This document shows, piece by piece, positions 9,729 through 18,241 of a DNA stretch of 64,000 nucleotides (its first letter is position 1; each line of letters starts with the position of its first letter). The DNA is from Actinomycetota bacterium (GTDB lineage Bacteria; Actinomycetota; Actinomycetes; S36-B12; CAIYMF01): contig JAIUOK010000014.1 in the NCBI GenBank assembly GCA_020161245.1, positions 1 through 64,000 of the forward strand, in the 5' to 3' direction. A model generated the notes under the pieces. That model was given only the letters and a program-made list of their open reading frames with translations, was not told the DNA's origin and ran no database searches. The position numbers were made by a program, and so were the translations under genes.

Positions 9729-9801
9729 CAAGCACCTACGCAGCGTTCTGTGAGGGGGAACACGCCCTCACTGCTTGCTACCCGCTTGCCAGAGCAAGCA
9801 G
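9727..9801. promoter_or_regulatory. Probable operator: repeated AGCAAGCA / TGCTTGCT half sites
   Basis: Two AGCAAGCA copies (9727-9734 and 9793-9800) and their complement TGCTTGCT (9772-9779), plus a CGCTTGCC variant at 9784, sit in the 93-base gap before the XRE regulator. CTGCTTGCT and AGCAAGCAG form a 9-bp inverted repeat spanning 9771-9801. This is a likely autoregulatory site of the HTH protein that follows. No experiment supports it. Confidence 0.4.
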
Positions 9802-9821
9802 TTACCGGTCAGTATTGATGC

Positions 9822-10229
9822 ATGGCCACCATCGACGTCCACGCTCTCGGGGAGTACATCCGGGAGCAGCGCACGACCGCCGAGGTCTCGCTGCGCCAGC
9901 TGGCGAAGAGCGCCGGGGTCTCCAACCCCTACCTCTCCCAGGTGGAGCGTGGTCTGAAGAAGCCCAGCGCCGAGATCCTCGGCCAGATCGCAGCCGCCCT
10001 GCGCATCTCCGCCGAGACGCTCTACGTCAAGGCCGGGCTGCTCGAGGCGCGCGACGGCGACGCGGCCGTCACCGACGCGATCAACGCCGACGAGACGCTG
10101 ACCGAGCGCCAGCGCCAGGTGCTCCTCGAGATCTACGCCGCGTTCCAGAAGGAGAACGCGGTGCTGCGCGAGAGCACCACCACGACCCCCGACGGCAGCG
10201 ACCGGCCCACGGCCGCCGCCACGAGCTGA
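9822..10229 (+). CDS. XRE-family HTH regulator upstream of HBHA-like gene (Rv0474-like)
   Basis: The protein is 135 residues. Residues ~7-63 form a Cro/CI helix-turn-helix (LRQLAKSAGVSNPYLSQVER, then KPSAEILGQIAAAL). An alpha-helical region follows (TLTERQRQVLLEIYAAF) and a low-complexity Thr/Ala tail. In Mycobacterium tuberculosis the equivalent gene Rv0474 lies just before hbhA (Rv0475), and the same pair occurs here 11 bases apart. It probably controls its own transcription and that of the HBHA-like gene. The inverted repeats upstream are candidate sites. Confidence 0.8.
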   Translation: MATIDVHALGEYIREQRTTAEVSLRQLAKSAGVSNPYLSQVERGLKKPSAEILGQIAAALRISAETLYVKAGLLEARDGDAAVTDAINADETLTERQRQVLLEIYAAFQKENAVLRESTTTTPDGSDRPTAAATS

Positions 10230-10240
10230 AGGACCGCATC

Positions 10241-11062
10241 ATGACCGAGAACACCACCCCCGAGGTCGTCGAGACCGCGGCCGACGCCGTGGAGACCGTG
10301 ACCGCCCCCGTGAAGAAGGCCGCCGCCAAGAAGCCGGCCGCGAAGAAGGCTCCGGCCAAGAAGGCCGCCGCCACCAAGGCCCCCGCCAAGAAGGCCGCCC
10401 CGAAGAAGGTCGCGACCGCCAAGAAGGCGACCGCCGACAAGGCCCCCAAGAAGAAGGTCGTCGTCGGCACCGCCGCCCCCGAGGCCACCCCGGTCGAGGA
10501 CGCCGCCAAGCTCCTCGAGGTGCCGGTCGCGCGTCTGCGCGAGCTGCTCACCGCCCCGCAGGTGCAGGAGGTCAAGAGCCGCCTCGAAGGCCAGGCCGTG
10601 GTCGCGTCGAAGGCCGTCGAGCCCTACGTCGCCGAGCTGACCGAGAAGGTCGCCGAGATCGCCAAGCTCGCCGAGCCGTACGTGGCGCAGCTCAAGGGCC
10701 AGGCCGCCAAGGCCGCCGAGATCGCCGACCCGTACGTCGCCGACCTGCAGACCAAGGCCGGCGAGGCCTTCGACGTCGCCGAGAAGGCCGTGGCCCCGTA
10801 CGTCGCCGTCGTGACCGAGAAGGTCAAGGACGCCGAGGAGTCGGTGAAGCCGTACGCGGCCACCGTGTCCGCCCAGGCGAACGAGGCCGTCGCGACCGCC
10901 GAGCGCGTCGTCGTCGACCTGCGTGCCCGCGCCGACGCCCGCGCCGCCTTCGCGGCCGATTCGGCCAAGCCGGTCGTCGAGGCCGTGAAGCCCGTCGTCG
11001 ACGAGCTCCGCACCCGCACCGACGAGGTCGTCACCAAGGTCCGCAAGGCCGCCGGCCTCTGA
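10241..11062 (+). CDS. HBHA-like lysine/alanine-rich protein
   Basis: The protein is 273 residues. Residues ~25-75 are Lys/Ala/Pro-rich repeats (KKAAAKKPAAKKAPAKK type) as in histone H1-like and HBHA tails. The rest is a long amphipathic helix with repeats of EPYVAELTEKV, DPYVADLQTKA and KPYAATVSAQA, roughly every 20-25 residues, resembling apolipoprotein-like helices. In mycobacterial HBHA the helix comes first and the Lys-rich heparin-binding tail last; here the order is reversed. It has no signal peptide. It could bind DNA, polyanions or the membrane surface. Gene order (XRE then this) supports an HBHA relation. A strong terminator follows. Confidence 0.65.
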   Translation: MTENTTPEVVETAADAVETVTAPVKKAAAKKPAAKKAPAKKAAATKAPAKKAAPKKVATAKKATADKAPKKKVVVGTAAPEATPVEDAAKLLEVPVARLRELLTAPQVQEVKSRLEGQAVVASKAVEPYVAELTEKVAEIAKLAEPYVAQLKGQAAKAAEIADPYVADLQTKAGEAFDVAEKAVAPYVAVVTEKVKDAEESVKPYAATVSAQANEAVATAERVVVDLRARADARAAFAADSAKPVVEAVKPVVDELRTRTDEVVTKVRKAAGL

Positions 11063-11075
11063 CCTGCCCCGCACG

Positions 11076-11109
11076 ACGGAAGCCCCCGCCTCGAGGCGGG
11101 GGCTTCCGT
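11076..11109 (+). terminator. Terminator after HBHA-like gene
   Basis: There are 15-base perfect arms (acggaagcccccgcc / ggcgggggcttccgt) around a TCGA loop, 14 bases after the stop. The stem is very GC rich and no T tract is needed in this GC class. Confidence 0.85.
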
Positions 11110-11122
11110 GCGTCCCGGGCCC

Positions 11123-11170
11123 GATCTGGAGGGGTGCCGCGTCGGTCGAGCGACGCGTGGCCCCTCCAGA
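11123..11170. repeat. Intergenic hairpin, family TCTGGAGG...CCTCCAGA (copy A)
   Basis: This is an imperfect inverted repeat of ~20-base arms (left tctggaggggtgccgcgtcg, right reading back as tctggaggggccacgcgtcg). It lies between two convergent genes. A related hairpin with the same ends and a shared gcccctccaga(a/t)cggg flank lies at 55,784-55,830, also between convergent genes. It may act as a bidirectional terminator or be a REP-type element. Confidence 0.55.
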
Positions 11171-11177
11171 ACGGGGC

Positions 11178-12032
11178 TCAGACCAGCTCGAGGCTGCGGC
11201 GGCTCAGGCCCCACATGGCGCCGTCGATGACGGTGCGGACGCTCGACAGGTCGCTCGCCGCACCGAGGGTGACGAACAGCGGCGTGAAGTGCTCGACGGT
11301 CGGGTGCGAGTAGGGCATGCCCGGGGCCAGGTGGCGGAAGTCCGCCAGGGTCTCGAGGTCGGCTGCCTGCAGTGCCTCCCAGGCCCAGGCGTCGAAGTCG
11401 GACGACCAGCCGGGGACCTTGCCCTCGACCATCTCCCGGGTGAGGAACGGCAGCCCGTGGGTCATGAAGCCCGAGCCGATCACCAGCACTCCCTCCTCGC
11501 GCAGAGCGCGCAGGCGGGCGCCCATCTGCAGCAGCACGTCGGCGCGGTCGGTCGGCAGCGACACCTGGACGACCGGCACGTCCGCGAGGGGGTACATCAC
11601 CTTGAGCGGCACCCAGGCGCCGTGGTCGAGACCGCGGGGCGTGTCGCGCACCGGCGAGAGGTCGCTGAGCAGAGTGCTGACCTGGGCGCCGAGGGCTGCG
11701 GCGTCCGGAGTGGCGTACTGCATCGAGTAGTAGCGCGGGTCGAAGCCGCCGAAGTCGTAGACCACGCCGGTCGCCGGGTTCGGCGCCGTGATGAGGATCG
11801 GCGCGGCCTCCCAGTGGGCGCTGATGATGACGATCCCGCGGGGCTTGGGCATCGATGTCGACCATGCGAACAGCTCGTCGATCCATCCGGCGTCCTCGAA
11901 CAGCGGGGGCGCGCCGTGGCTGAGGTAGATGCTCGGCAGCGGGTCGTCGCCCGGCTGCCACACCGTCTGCTCGCCGCTGCGGGCGAGCGCCTCCGGCTCG
12001 AACGCGTCGAACGCGGCTGCGGCCCTGCTCAT
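11178..12032 (-). CDS. DODA-type extradiol ring-opening dioxygenase (YgiD-like)
   Basis: The protein is 284 residues, full length for the LigB/DODA class III extradiol dioxygenases that include 4,5-DOPA dioxygenase. Expected metal-binding and active-site features are visible: YLSHGAPPL near residue 40, ISAHWEA near 70, LDHGAWVPL near 135, IGSGFMTHGLPF near 190 and HFTPLFV near 250. It probably uses Fe(II) or Zn(II). The true substrate of most bacterial members is unknown. A GAAGGAG site lies 7 bases before the ATG. It is a single-gene unit. Confidence 0.85.
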   Translation of the reverse strand: MSRAAAAFDAFEPEALARSGEQTVWQPGDDPLPSIYLSHGAPPLFEDAGWIDELFAWSTSMPKPRGIVIISAHWEAAPILITAPNPATGVVYDFGGFDPRYYSMQYATPDAAALGAQVSTLLSDLSPVRDTPRGLDHGAWVPLKVMYPLADVPVVQVSLPTDRADVLLQMGARLRALREEGVLVIGSGFMTHGLPFLTREMVEGKVPGWSSDFDAWAWEALQAADLETLADFRHLAPGMPYSHPTVEHFTPLFVTLGAASDLSSVRTVIDGAMWGLSRRSLELV

Positions 12033-12114
12033 CGTCGTGCTCCTTCGTCGTCGGACGTCCCGAGGGTCGCACGAATAACTTGAAGCGTCAACTAATTGTT
12101 CCGGCGCGCGAGGC

Positions 12115-12918
12115 TCAGCGCGACGGTGCGACGACGTCCCACGGGACGGTCAGCTCGCCCAGGCGCCAGCGCGACGGCGGGTCCAGCACCGGCACCCCGG
12201 AGGCGCGCAGTGCGCCGACGGCGGCGATCCACCGCTGGCGGACGCCGAAGGAGCCCTGCGGCGCCGCCGCAGCCCACGCCCGGTCGAGCTGCGCGAGCAG
12301 GTCGTGGATGCGCTCGCCGGGCACGTTGCGGTGGATGAGCGCCTTGGGCAGCCGCTCGGCGAGGTCGCCCGGCCGCTCCAGCCCGGCCAGCCGGGTCGAC
12401 AGCGTGAGGCTCACCGGCTCGGCCCCGCCGGCGGGCAGGCGGACGAACCAGGCGTGGCGCCCGAGCTCGTCGCAGGTCCCCTCGACCAGCGAGCCCCCCG
12501 GCGCCAGCCGCGCCGTCATCGTCGACCAGGCCTCGACCACCTCGTCCTCGTCGTACTGGCGCAGCACGTTGAAGGCGCGGACCACGACCGGACGCCGTCC
12601 GTCGAGGGGCAGCTCGAAGCCGCCGCGACGGAAGGTGAGGGAGGCATCGGCGTAGGGCAGCGCCGCAGCGACGCGGGCGGGGTCGATCTCGATGCCCACG
12701 ACCTCGACGTCGGGCCGCACCCGCCGCAGGCGGTCGCGCAGGTCGAGCGGGGTCCAGTGGGCTGCGCCGTAGCCCAGGTCGACGACGAGCGGGTCGACGG
12801 CAGCGCGCAGGTCGCGCGCCAGCGAGTGCGCGATCCAGCGGTCGACGCGGCGCAGCCGGTTGGGATGGGTGGTGCCGCGGGTGATCGTGCCGACCGGCTT
12901 GGCCGGCCGCGGGCTCAC
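12115..12918 (-). CDS. SAM-dependent methyltransferase-like protein
   Basis: The protein is 267 residues. A class I methyltransferase fold is suggested by VVDLGYGAAHWTPLDL near residue 45 (motif I, with Gly-x-Gly), EVVGIEIDPARVAAA near 75 (acidic end of strand 2) and an RRPVVVRAFNVLRQYDEDEV segment near 110. The substrate is unknown; it is a conserved actinobacterial hypothetical in style. The GTG start overlaps the stop of the DUF2516 gene by 4 bases (GTGA), so the two are coupled. It ends 80 bases before the next gene and no terminator was seen. Confidence 0.7.
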   Translation of the reverse strand: MSPRPAKPVGTITRGTTHPNRLRRVDRWIAHSLARDLRAAVDPLVVDLGYGAAHWTPLDLRDRLRRVRPDVEVVGIEIDPARVAAALPYADASLTFRRGGFELPLDGRRPVVVRAFNVLRQYDEDEVVEAWSTMTARLAPGGSLVEGTCDELGRHAWFVRLPAGGAEPVSLTLSTRLAGLERPGDLAERLPKALIHRNVPGERIHDLLAQLDRAWAAAAPQGSFGVRQRWIAAVGALRASGVPVLDPPSRWRLGELTVPWDVVAPSR

Positions 12919-13199
12919 CAGCGCGAGCCGCGCGTGATGGAGGCGACCTTCGGCCGCACATCCACGAGGTAGTAGATCGCCACGGCCACGGCCGGCAGGC
13001 CCAGGAAGGACACGACGCCGAACCACAGCAGCACGACCACGCAGAGGCCGTTGATGATCAGCCAGGCCTGCTTGGTCTGCCGGTCGACGGCGGGGAAGGC
13101 CGCCGGCTTGCGGGTCGCGGAGTCGATCAGCGCCCAGACGGCGAGCAGCAGGCTGCCCAGGGTGAACACGAGGGCGAACATCGACGACAGCCACAGCAT
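12915..13199 (-). CDS. DUF2516 family small membrane protein
   Basis: The protein is 94 residues with two or three membrane helices (residues ~3-25, ~46-62, ~64-80) and the family stretch KPAAFPAVDRQTKQAWLIIN. DUF2516 proteins are found almost only in actinobacteria and have no known function. The ATG follows TATGCT by 6 bases, so the mRNA is probably leaderless. Its stop overlaps the downstream methyltransferase start. Confidence 0.82.
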   Translation of the reverse strand: MLWLSSMFALVFTLGSLLLAVWALIDSATRKPAAFPAVDRQTKQAWLIINGLCVVVLLWFGVVSFLGLPAVAVAIYYLVDVRPKVASITRGSRW

Positions 13200-13328
13200 G
13201 CAGCCAGCATAAGCAGAGCAGCGCAGGTCGCCCTCCTGGAGCACCCGCTCGGACGCGCACCCGGTTCGGCCGCAGCTGCCCATGAGCGGCGCCGAAGGTC
13301 CAGGATCGGAGACGACAGGAGGTCGGAC

Positions 13329-13880
13329 ATGACGCTGATCGAGGCCGAACGGGGCGACATCACCGAGCAGAAGGTCGACGTGATCGTCAACGCCGCCAAC
13401 TCCACCCTGCTGGGCGGCGGGGGCGTGGACGGGGCCATCCATTCCGCTGCCGGCCTCGACCTCTGGGAGGCCGTCAACCTGCTGCGCCGCGATGTCCTGC
13501 CGGACGGGCTCCCTGTGGGCGACGCCGTCGCGACCACGGCTGGCAACCTGCCTGCGCGCTGGGTCGTGCACACCGTGGGACCGCGCTACCGGGAGCCGCA
13601 CGGGCCGGAGGAGATGCTGCTGGCCTCCTGCCACCGCCGCTCGCTCGAGGTCGCCCACGAGCTCGGGGCGCGGTCGGTGGCGTTCCCCGCGATCTCGTGC
13701 GGCATCTTCGGCTACCCGCCGGACGAAGCGGCGCCCGTCGCCGTCCGGGTCGTGCGCGACTACGCACGAGAGCACCCGGGCCACTTCGACATGGTGCGGT
13801 TCGTGCTGTTCTCCGAGGACGTCGACGCCGCCTTCCGTGGGGCGCTGGCCGATCTCGCGGGCGACGCGCCTTTCGGATGA
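13329..13880 (+). CDS. Macrodomain protein (O-acetyl-ADP-ribose deacetylase type)
   Basis: The protein is 183 residues and made up of a single MacroD/YmdB-type macrodomain. The ADP-ribose loops are present: DVIVNAANSTLLGGGGVDGA near residue 17, FPAISCGIFGYP near 120. Members remove ADP-ribose from proteins or deacetylate O-acetyl-ADP-ribose. An AGGAGGT site lies 5 bases before the ATG. The adjoining GNAT gene follows on the same strand with a 58-base gap. Confidence 0.9.
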   Translation: MTLIEAERGDITEQKVDVIVNAANSTLLGGGGVDGAIHSAAGLDLWEAVNLLRRDVLPDGLPVGDAVATTAGNLPARWVVHTVGPRYREPHGPEEMLLASCHRRSLEVAHELGARSVAFPAISCGIFGYPPDEAAPVAVRVVRDYAREHPGHFDMVRFVLFSEDVDAAFRGALADLAGDAPFG

Positions 13881-13938
13881 CGCAGCGGCCGGCCCAACCC
13901 CGTCGCGCCGGACGGGATCGAGGAGCAGGATCGCCGCC

Positions 13939-14475
13939 ATGGCCCTCGACGTGATCCGCACGGATCGGCTCCGGCTGCGCGCCTGGACCCTCGACGACGC
14001 CGAGGTCTTCCAGCAGATCTACTCGATCGAGGAGGTCTACCGCTGGCTGGGGAACCCGCCGAAGCCCTGCCCCGACGTCGACACCGCGCGGCAGCGGATC
14101 GCGCGCTGGGAGGACGTTGCTCCAGCGCCGTACGGGCTGTGGGCGGTCGAGACACCCGGCATCGACGGGATCGCCCCGCAGCCGTGCGGCACCGTGCTCC
14201 TGGTGCCGCTGCTGCGGTCGGGAGGCGGTGAGACCGACGCCGTCGAGATCGGCTGGCACCTGCACCCCGCGTCGTGGGGGCACGGCGTCGCGACCGAGGG
14301 GGCGCGCGCGCTTATCGCTCGTGCGCGCGACGCCGGTATCTCGCAGCTGCACGCGGTGGTCTACGACGGCAACACGCGCAGCATGGCCGTCTGCGACCGC
14401 CTCGGCATGACACGCCTCGGGCCCACCACGGAGTGGTACGACGTCGAGCTCGTCGACCACGTCCTGACCCTCTGA
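13939..14475 (+). CDS. GNAT N-acetyltransferase (RimJ/RimL-like)
   Basis: The protein is 178 residues. It begins with the usual RTDRLRLRAWTLDDAEVFQQ of the RimJ/RimL-type branch. The acetyl-CoA loop is seen in WGHGVATEGARALIARA and the C-terminal signature in VYDGNTRSMAVCDRLGM. The substrate (protein N-terminus, small amine or antibiotic) is unknown. A CAGGAT -10-like element lies 7 bases before the ATG. Confidence 0.85.
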   Translation: MALDVIRTDRLRLRAWTLDDAEVFQQIYSIEEVYRWLGNPPKPCPDVDTARQRIARWEDVAPAPYGLWAVETPGIDGIAPQPCGTVLLVPLLRSGGGETDAVEIGWHLHPASWGHGVATEGARALIARARDAGISQLHAVVYDGNTRSMAVCDRLGMTRLGPTTEWYDVELVDHVLTL

Positions 14476-14550
14476 AGTCCGCGAGCAGCCACCGTTGTGG
14501 CGGTCAACGGCGTGCTGTCTGCAGCCACTTCGGCGGTTACTCTGATCCCC

Positions 14551-15270
14551 TCAGGGCTCGAGGGCGATGCGGATGCGGCGGAAGCCCTTGCCCTTGTTCT
14601 CGATCTTGGCCACGCGCATCCGCCCGATGTGGCGGGTGGACGCGACGTGGGTTCCGCCGTCGGCCTGGACGTCGAGGCCCACGATGTCGACGATGCGCAC
14701 TACCTCGATGGTCGGCGGCAGCAGGTTGGTCGCCGTGCGGATGATGTCCGGGATGGCGAACGCCTGCTCCCGCGGCAGCTCGTAGGCCTCGATGGCGCGG
14801 TCGGCCTCGACCTCGACGTTGCACGCCGCCTCGATGGTCTCCTTGAACCCCTCCGGGACCGACTCGAGGTTGAAGTCGAGGCGTGCCTCGAGCGGCTCCA
14901 TGTTGCCGCCGGTCACCAGGGCGCCGAAGTCGCGGAACACCACGCCCGAGAGCAGGTGCAGGCCCGAGTGCGTGCGCATGAGCGCGGTGCGCCGCCCGTC
15001 CTCGATGGCGCCCCGCACGGCGGTGCCCGCCGGCGGGACGGGATCGTCCTCGTGCGCGACCAGCCGGACGTCGTCGCCCTTGAGGGCGCCCACGATGCGC
15101 GTCTGCACGCCGCCCCACAGCAGCACGCCGTGGTCGGGCGGCTGGCCGCCGCCTCCGGGGTAGAAGGCGCTGCGGTCGAGGACGATGCCGGTCTCGCGGT
15201 CTGACTCGAGGACGACGGCGTCCCACTCGCGCAGCGTGGGGTCGAGCAGGTCGAGGCGCTCGGAGCTCAT
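14551..15270 (-). CDS. AlaX-like alanyl-tRNA editing protein
   Basis: The protein is 239 residues and lacks the alanyl-tRNA synthetase catalytic core. It has the AlaRS-type editing fold: AFYPGGGGQPPDHG near residue 35, the zinc HxxxH in RTHSGLHLLSG near 100, and DGGTHVAST near 205. In classical AlaX the third ligand is Cys in CGGTH, and here it is Asp. It should hydrolyse Ser- or Gly-mischarged tRNA-Ala. The ATG at 15270 follows TTGGAT by 6 bases; an upstream ATG at 15285 is possible. Confidence 0.85.
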   Translation of the reverse strand: MSSERLDLLDPTLREWDAVVLESDRETGIVLDRSAFYPGGGGQPPDHGVLLWGGVQTRIVGALKGDDVRLVAHEDDPVPPAGTAVRGAIEDGRRTALMRTHSGLHLLSGVVFRDFGALVTGGNMEPLEARLDFNLESVPEGFKETIEAACNVEVEADRAIEAYELPREQAFAIPDIIRTATNLLPPTIEVVRIVDIVGLDVQADGGTHVASTRHIGRMRVAKIENKGKGFRRIRIALEP

Positions 15271-15313
15271 GCCCGCATCCAACACCCGGACGGGGCGAGG
15301 GGCACCGGATGCG

Positions 15314-15345
15314 ACGAGGGCCGCGCTTCGCGGCGCGGCCCTCGT
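15314..15345 (-). terminator. Terminator after gpmA
   Basis: There are 13-base perfect arms (acgagggccgcgc / gcgcggccctcgt) with a 6-base loop, 17 bases beyond the gpmA stop and upstream of the editing-protein gene. Confidence 0.8.
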
Positions 15346-15361
15346 GCAGTGATCGGCTGGA

Positions 15362-16120
15362 TCAGCCCTTGCCCTGGTTCGCCACGGCGGCCGCCGCGAC
15401 GGCCGCGGCCTCGGGGTCGAGGTACTCGCCGCCGGGCACGGTTGGCTTGAGGTCCGCGTCGAGCCGGTACACCAGCGGGATGCCCGTGGGGATGTTGAGG
15501 CCGGCGATGTCGGCGTCGGAGATGCCGTCGAGGTGCTTCACGAGCGCGCGCAGCGAGTTGCCGTGCGCCGCGACCAGCACGGTCTTGCCGGCGCGGAGGT
15601 CGGCGACGATGACGTCCTCCCAGTACGGGAGCAGCCGGTGCACGACGTCCTTGAGGCACTCGGTCGCCGGCCGCACCTCGGGCGGCAGGACGGCGTACCG
15701 CGCGTCGTAGGTCTGCGCGAACTCGTCATCGGGGTCGATGGCGGGCGGCGGCACGTCGTAGGACCGTCGCCAGAGCATGAACTGCTCCTCGCCGTACGCC
15801 TCGAGCGTGGCCTTCTTGTCCTTGCCCTGCAGCGCGCCGTAGTGGCGCTCGTTGAGCCGCCAGTTGCGGATCACCGGGATCCAGTGGCGGTCGCAGCCGT
15901 CGAGCGCGATCTGCGACGTGCGGATGGCGCGACGCAGCAGCGAGGTGTGCACGACGTCGGGGAGGATCCCGCTCTCGCGCAGCAGCGCCCCGCCGCGCTC
16001 GGCCTCGCCGACGCCCTTCTCGTTGAGGTCGACGTCGACCCAGCCGGTGAACAGGTTCTTGGCGTTCCACTCGCTCTCGCCATGACGGAGGAGGACGAGG
16101 GTGTACGGCGCGTCGGTCAT
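15362..16120 (-). CDS. gpmA: 2,3-bisphosphoglycerate-dependent phosphoglycerate mutase
   Basis: The protein is 252 residues, full length. It interconverts 3- and 2-phosphoglycerate in glycolysis and gluconeogenesis. The phospho-His motif [10 protein letters not shown] (His at residue ~13) and [12 protein letters not shown] are at the start. [27 protein letters not shown] and [14 protein letters not shown] follow in the standard order. The ATG follows CAGGAT by 6 bases (leaderless). The ybjN-mshA pair sits upstream on the same strand, as in many actinobacteria. Confidence 0.96.
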   Translation of the reverse strand: MTDAPYTLVLLRHGESEWNAKNLFTGWVDVDLNEKGVGEAERGGALLRESGILPDVVHTSLLRRAIRTSQIALDGCDRHWIPVIRNWRLNERHYGALQGKDKKATLEAYGEEQFMLWRRSYDVPPPAIDPDDEFAQTYDARYAVLPPEVRPATECLKDVVHRLLPYWEDVIVADLRAGKTVLVAAHGNSLRALVKHLDGISDADIAGLNIPTGIPLVYRLDADLKPTVPGGEYLDPEAAAVAAAAVANQGKG

Positions 16121-16213
16121 GGGCCCATCCTGCCGCAGCGGCCGCCGAGGACGGAGGGCGACCGCCCCGAAGCGGTGCGGGTCACGACGCGCCCGGCGAG
16201 ACGCCTGCCCGTG

Positions 16214-16711
16214 TCAGTCGCGGGGCTCGGCGAGGTGGCGGAAGGCCTCGAGGTTGGCCGTGGGCTCGCCGCGGCTGGTGCGCCACTCCCACTCCTTGCG
16301 GATGGCGGTGGCGAAGCCCATCTCGAGGATGGTGTTGAACGACCCGTCGGCGTACTCGAGCACCGAGCCCAGGATGCGGTCGACCTCGTCGGGGGTGACG
16401 GCGTCGAGCGGCAGCCGCCCGGTGAGGTAGATGTCGCCCAGATGGTCGAGGGAGAACGAGACGCCGTAGGTGCGCAGGTTGCGTTCGAGCAGCCAGCGGT
16501 ACACCGTCTCGGCGTTCTCGTCGACGTGGCGTGCGACGAAGGCCTGGACGGTCAGCGCGTGCTCGCCGACGACGAGCGAGCAGGTGGTCCGCTGCTTGCG
16601 CTCGCCCGGCAGCACGACGACGAAGCGCCCGGGCTCGGTCTCCTCGACGTCGAGCTCCTGCTCGGCGAGCGACCGGCGCAGGACATCGGCCGCCTGCTCC
16701 CGGATGCTCAC
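16214..16711 (-). CDS. YbjN-domain protein
   Basis: The protein is 165 residues and resembles the YbjN/type III chaperone-like fold (ATSCLVV-like [18 protein letters not shown], then [30 protein letters not shown]). Function is unknown. The gene sits between mshA and gpmA in many actinobacteria, and here its GTG overlaps the mshA stop by 4 bases. No binding residues can be named. Confidence 0.8.
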   Translation of the reverse strand: MSIREQAADVLRRSLAEQELDVEETEPGRFVVVLPGERKQRTTCSLVVGEHALTVQAFVARHVDENAETVYRWLLERNLRTYGVSFSLDHLGDIYLTGRLPLDAVTPDEVDRILGSVLEYADGSFNTILEMGFATAIRKEWEWRTSRGEPTANLEAFRHLAEPRD

Positions 16712-18048
16712 GGCGCCGCGACCACCAGGCGGCCGCGGGATGCCATCGCGTCGCGGTACACCTCCAGGGTGGCGTCCGCGGTGGCGTCCCAGCCGAAGCG
16801 GGCGGCATGGCCGACCGCGGCCTGCGACATCAGCCGCACCCGGGCGGGGTCGGTGACCAGCCCGCACAGGGTGTCGGCCCACACGGCGGGGTCGTGGCCG
16901 TCCACCAGCAGTCCGCTCACGCCGTCGGCCACCGCGGTGGGCAGGCCGCCGACCCGCGCGGCCACGACCGGGGTGCCGCATGCCTGGGCCTCGACGGCGA
17001 CCAGGCCGAACGACTCGTTGTAGGAGGGGACGACACACACGTCGGCGGCGCGGTACCAGTCCGCGAGACGCACGCGGTCGACCGGCGGCACGAAGCGCAC
17101 GATGTCGTCGACCCCCAGCGAGGCTGCGAGCTCCTGCAACGCGTGCGGCTGCTCGAGCCCGGTGCCCGAGGGGCCGCCGCACACCACCACCTGCAGCCGC
17201 TCCCGCAGCGAGGGCTGGGCCGCGACCATGGACGCCGCCGCGCGCACGAGCACGTCGGGGGCCTTCAAGGGCTGGATGCGCCCCACGAACAGCAGCACGA
17301 CGGCGTCGTCGCGCAGCCCCACGCGGCGCCGGGCCGCCGGGCGGCCGCGGGGGGAGAAGACGTCGAGGTCGACCCCGGGGTTCACGACGGCGACCTTCGC
17401 CGGGTCGGCCCCGTACAGGTCGATCAGCTGCGCCGCCTCGGCGTCGGTGTTGGCGAGCAGCCGGTCGGAGGCGTCGACCACCTGCTGCTCGCCGATGACG
17501 CGGCCGTCGGGCTCGGGCTTGTCGCCCTCGGCGATCGACAGGTTCTTGACCTTGGCCATGGTGTGCATGGCGTGAACGAGCGGGACGTCCCATCGCTCTG
17601 CGGCCAGGTAGCCGACCTGGCCCGACAGCCAGTAGTGCGACTGCACGAGGTCGTACCAGCCCTCGGGACGGGAGGCCTCGGCCCGCAGCACCCCGCCCGC
17701 GACGGCGCACAGCTGGCCCGGCAGGTCCTCCTTGGCCAGGCCCTGGAAGGGGCCCGCCGTGATGTGCTGGACGGTGACGCCGGGGGCCATCTCCACCGAC
17801 GGCGGCAGGTCGCGCGACGTGGCCCGGGTGAAGACCTCGACCTCGACCCCGCGGCGGGCCAGGCGCTCGGCCACCTCGGTGACGTACACGTTCATGCCGC
17901 CTGCGTCGCCCGTGCCGGGCTGGTCCAACGGGGAGGTGTGCACGGAGAGGACGGCGATGCGTCGGGGCGTGGGGCGCCCGGCGAGCCCGAGCGAGGCACG
18001 GGGGGAGCGGATGCGGGGGAGCTGCGCCTCGAGCGGGAGAACCGCCAC
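16708..18048 (-). CDS. mshA: D-inositol-3-phosphate glycosyltransferase (mycothiol synthesis)
   Basis: The protein is 446 residues. MshA transfers GlcNAc from UDP-GlcNAc to 1L-inositol-1-phosphate, the first step of mycothiol synthesis. Family marks are [21 protein letters not shown] near residue 33, [11 protein letters not shown] near 140, [13 protein letters not shown] near 200, [14 protein letters not shown] near 240 and [20 protein letters not shown] near 330. The last two are GT-B donor-site motifs. GTG at 18048 was chosen because a GAGGAGG site lies 6 bases before it. Mycothiol is the main thiol of actinobacteria and fits the ArsC type found further on. Confidence 0.93.
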   Translation of the reverse strand: MAVLPLEAQLPRIRSPRASLGLAGRPTPRRIAVLSVHTSPLDQPGTGDAGGMNVYVTEVAERLARRGVEVEVFTRATSRDLPPSVEMAPGVTVQHITAGPFQGLAKEDLPGQLCAVAGGVLRAEASRPEGWYDLVQSHYWLSGQVGYLAAERWDVPLVHAMHTMAKVKNLSIAEGDKPEPDGRVIGEQQVVDASDRLLANTDAEAAQLIDLYGADPAKVAVVNPGVDLDVFSPRGRPAARRRVGLRDDAVVLLFVGRIQPLKAPDVLVRAAASMVAAQPSLRERLQVVVCGGPSGTGLEQPHALQELAASLGVDDIVRFVPPVDRVRLADWYRAADVCVVPSYNESFGLVAVEAQACGTPVVAARVGGLPTAVADGVSGLLVDGHDPAVWADTLCGLVTDPARVRLMSQAAVGHAARFGWDATADATLEVYRDAMASRGRLVVAAP

Positions 18049-18194
18049 GCCGCACCTCCTCGCCTGGCCCGGCGCCCGGACGGGCGCCGACATGGCTCAA
18101 CGGCGACCGAGTCTCCCCCATTCCGGGGAGTCCGGCACCCGGGCCCCCGGAACTCCAGCGTCCGGTGAGGCGCCGGTCACGCTGCGCTGAACAA

Positions 18195-18224
18195 CCCGGT
18201 GTGTCCCGCGCGGGACACACCGGG
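18195..18224 (-). terminator. Terminator after phoU
   Basis: There are 13-base perfect arms (cccggtgtgtccc / gggacacaccggg) around GCGC, 18 bases past the phoU stop. Confidence 0.85.
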
Positions 18225-18241
18225 ACCGGCTCGGCGGGCGG

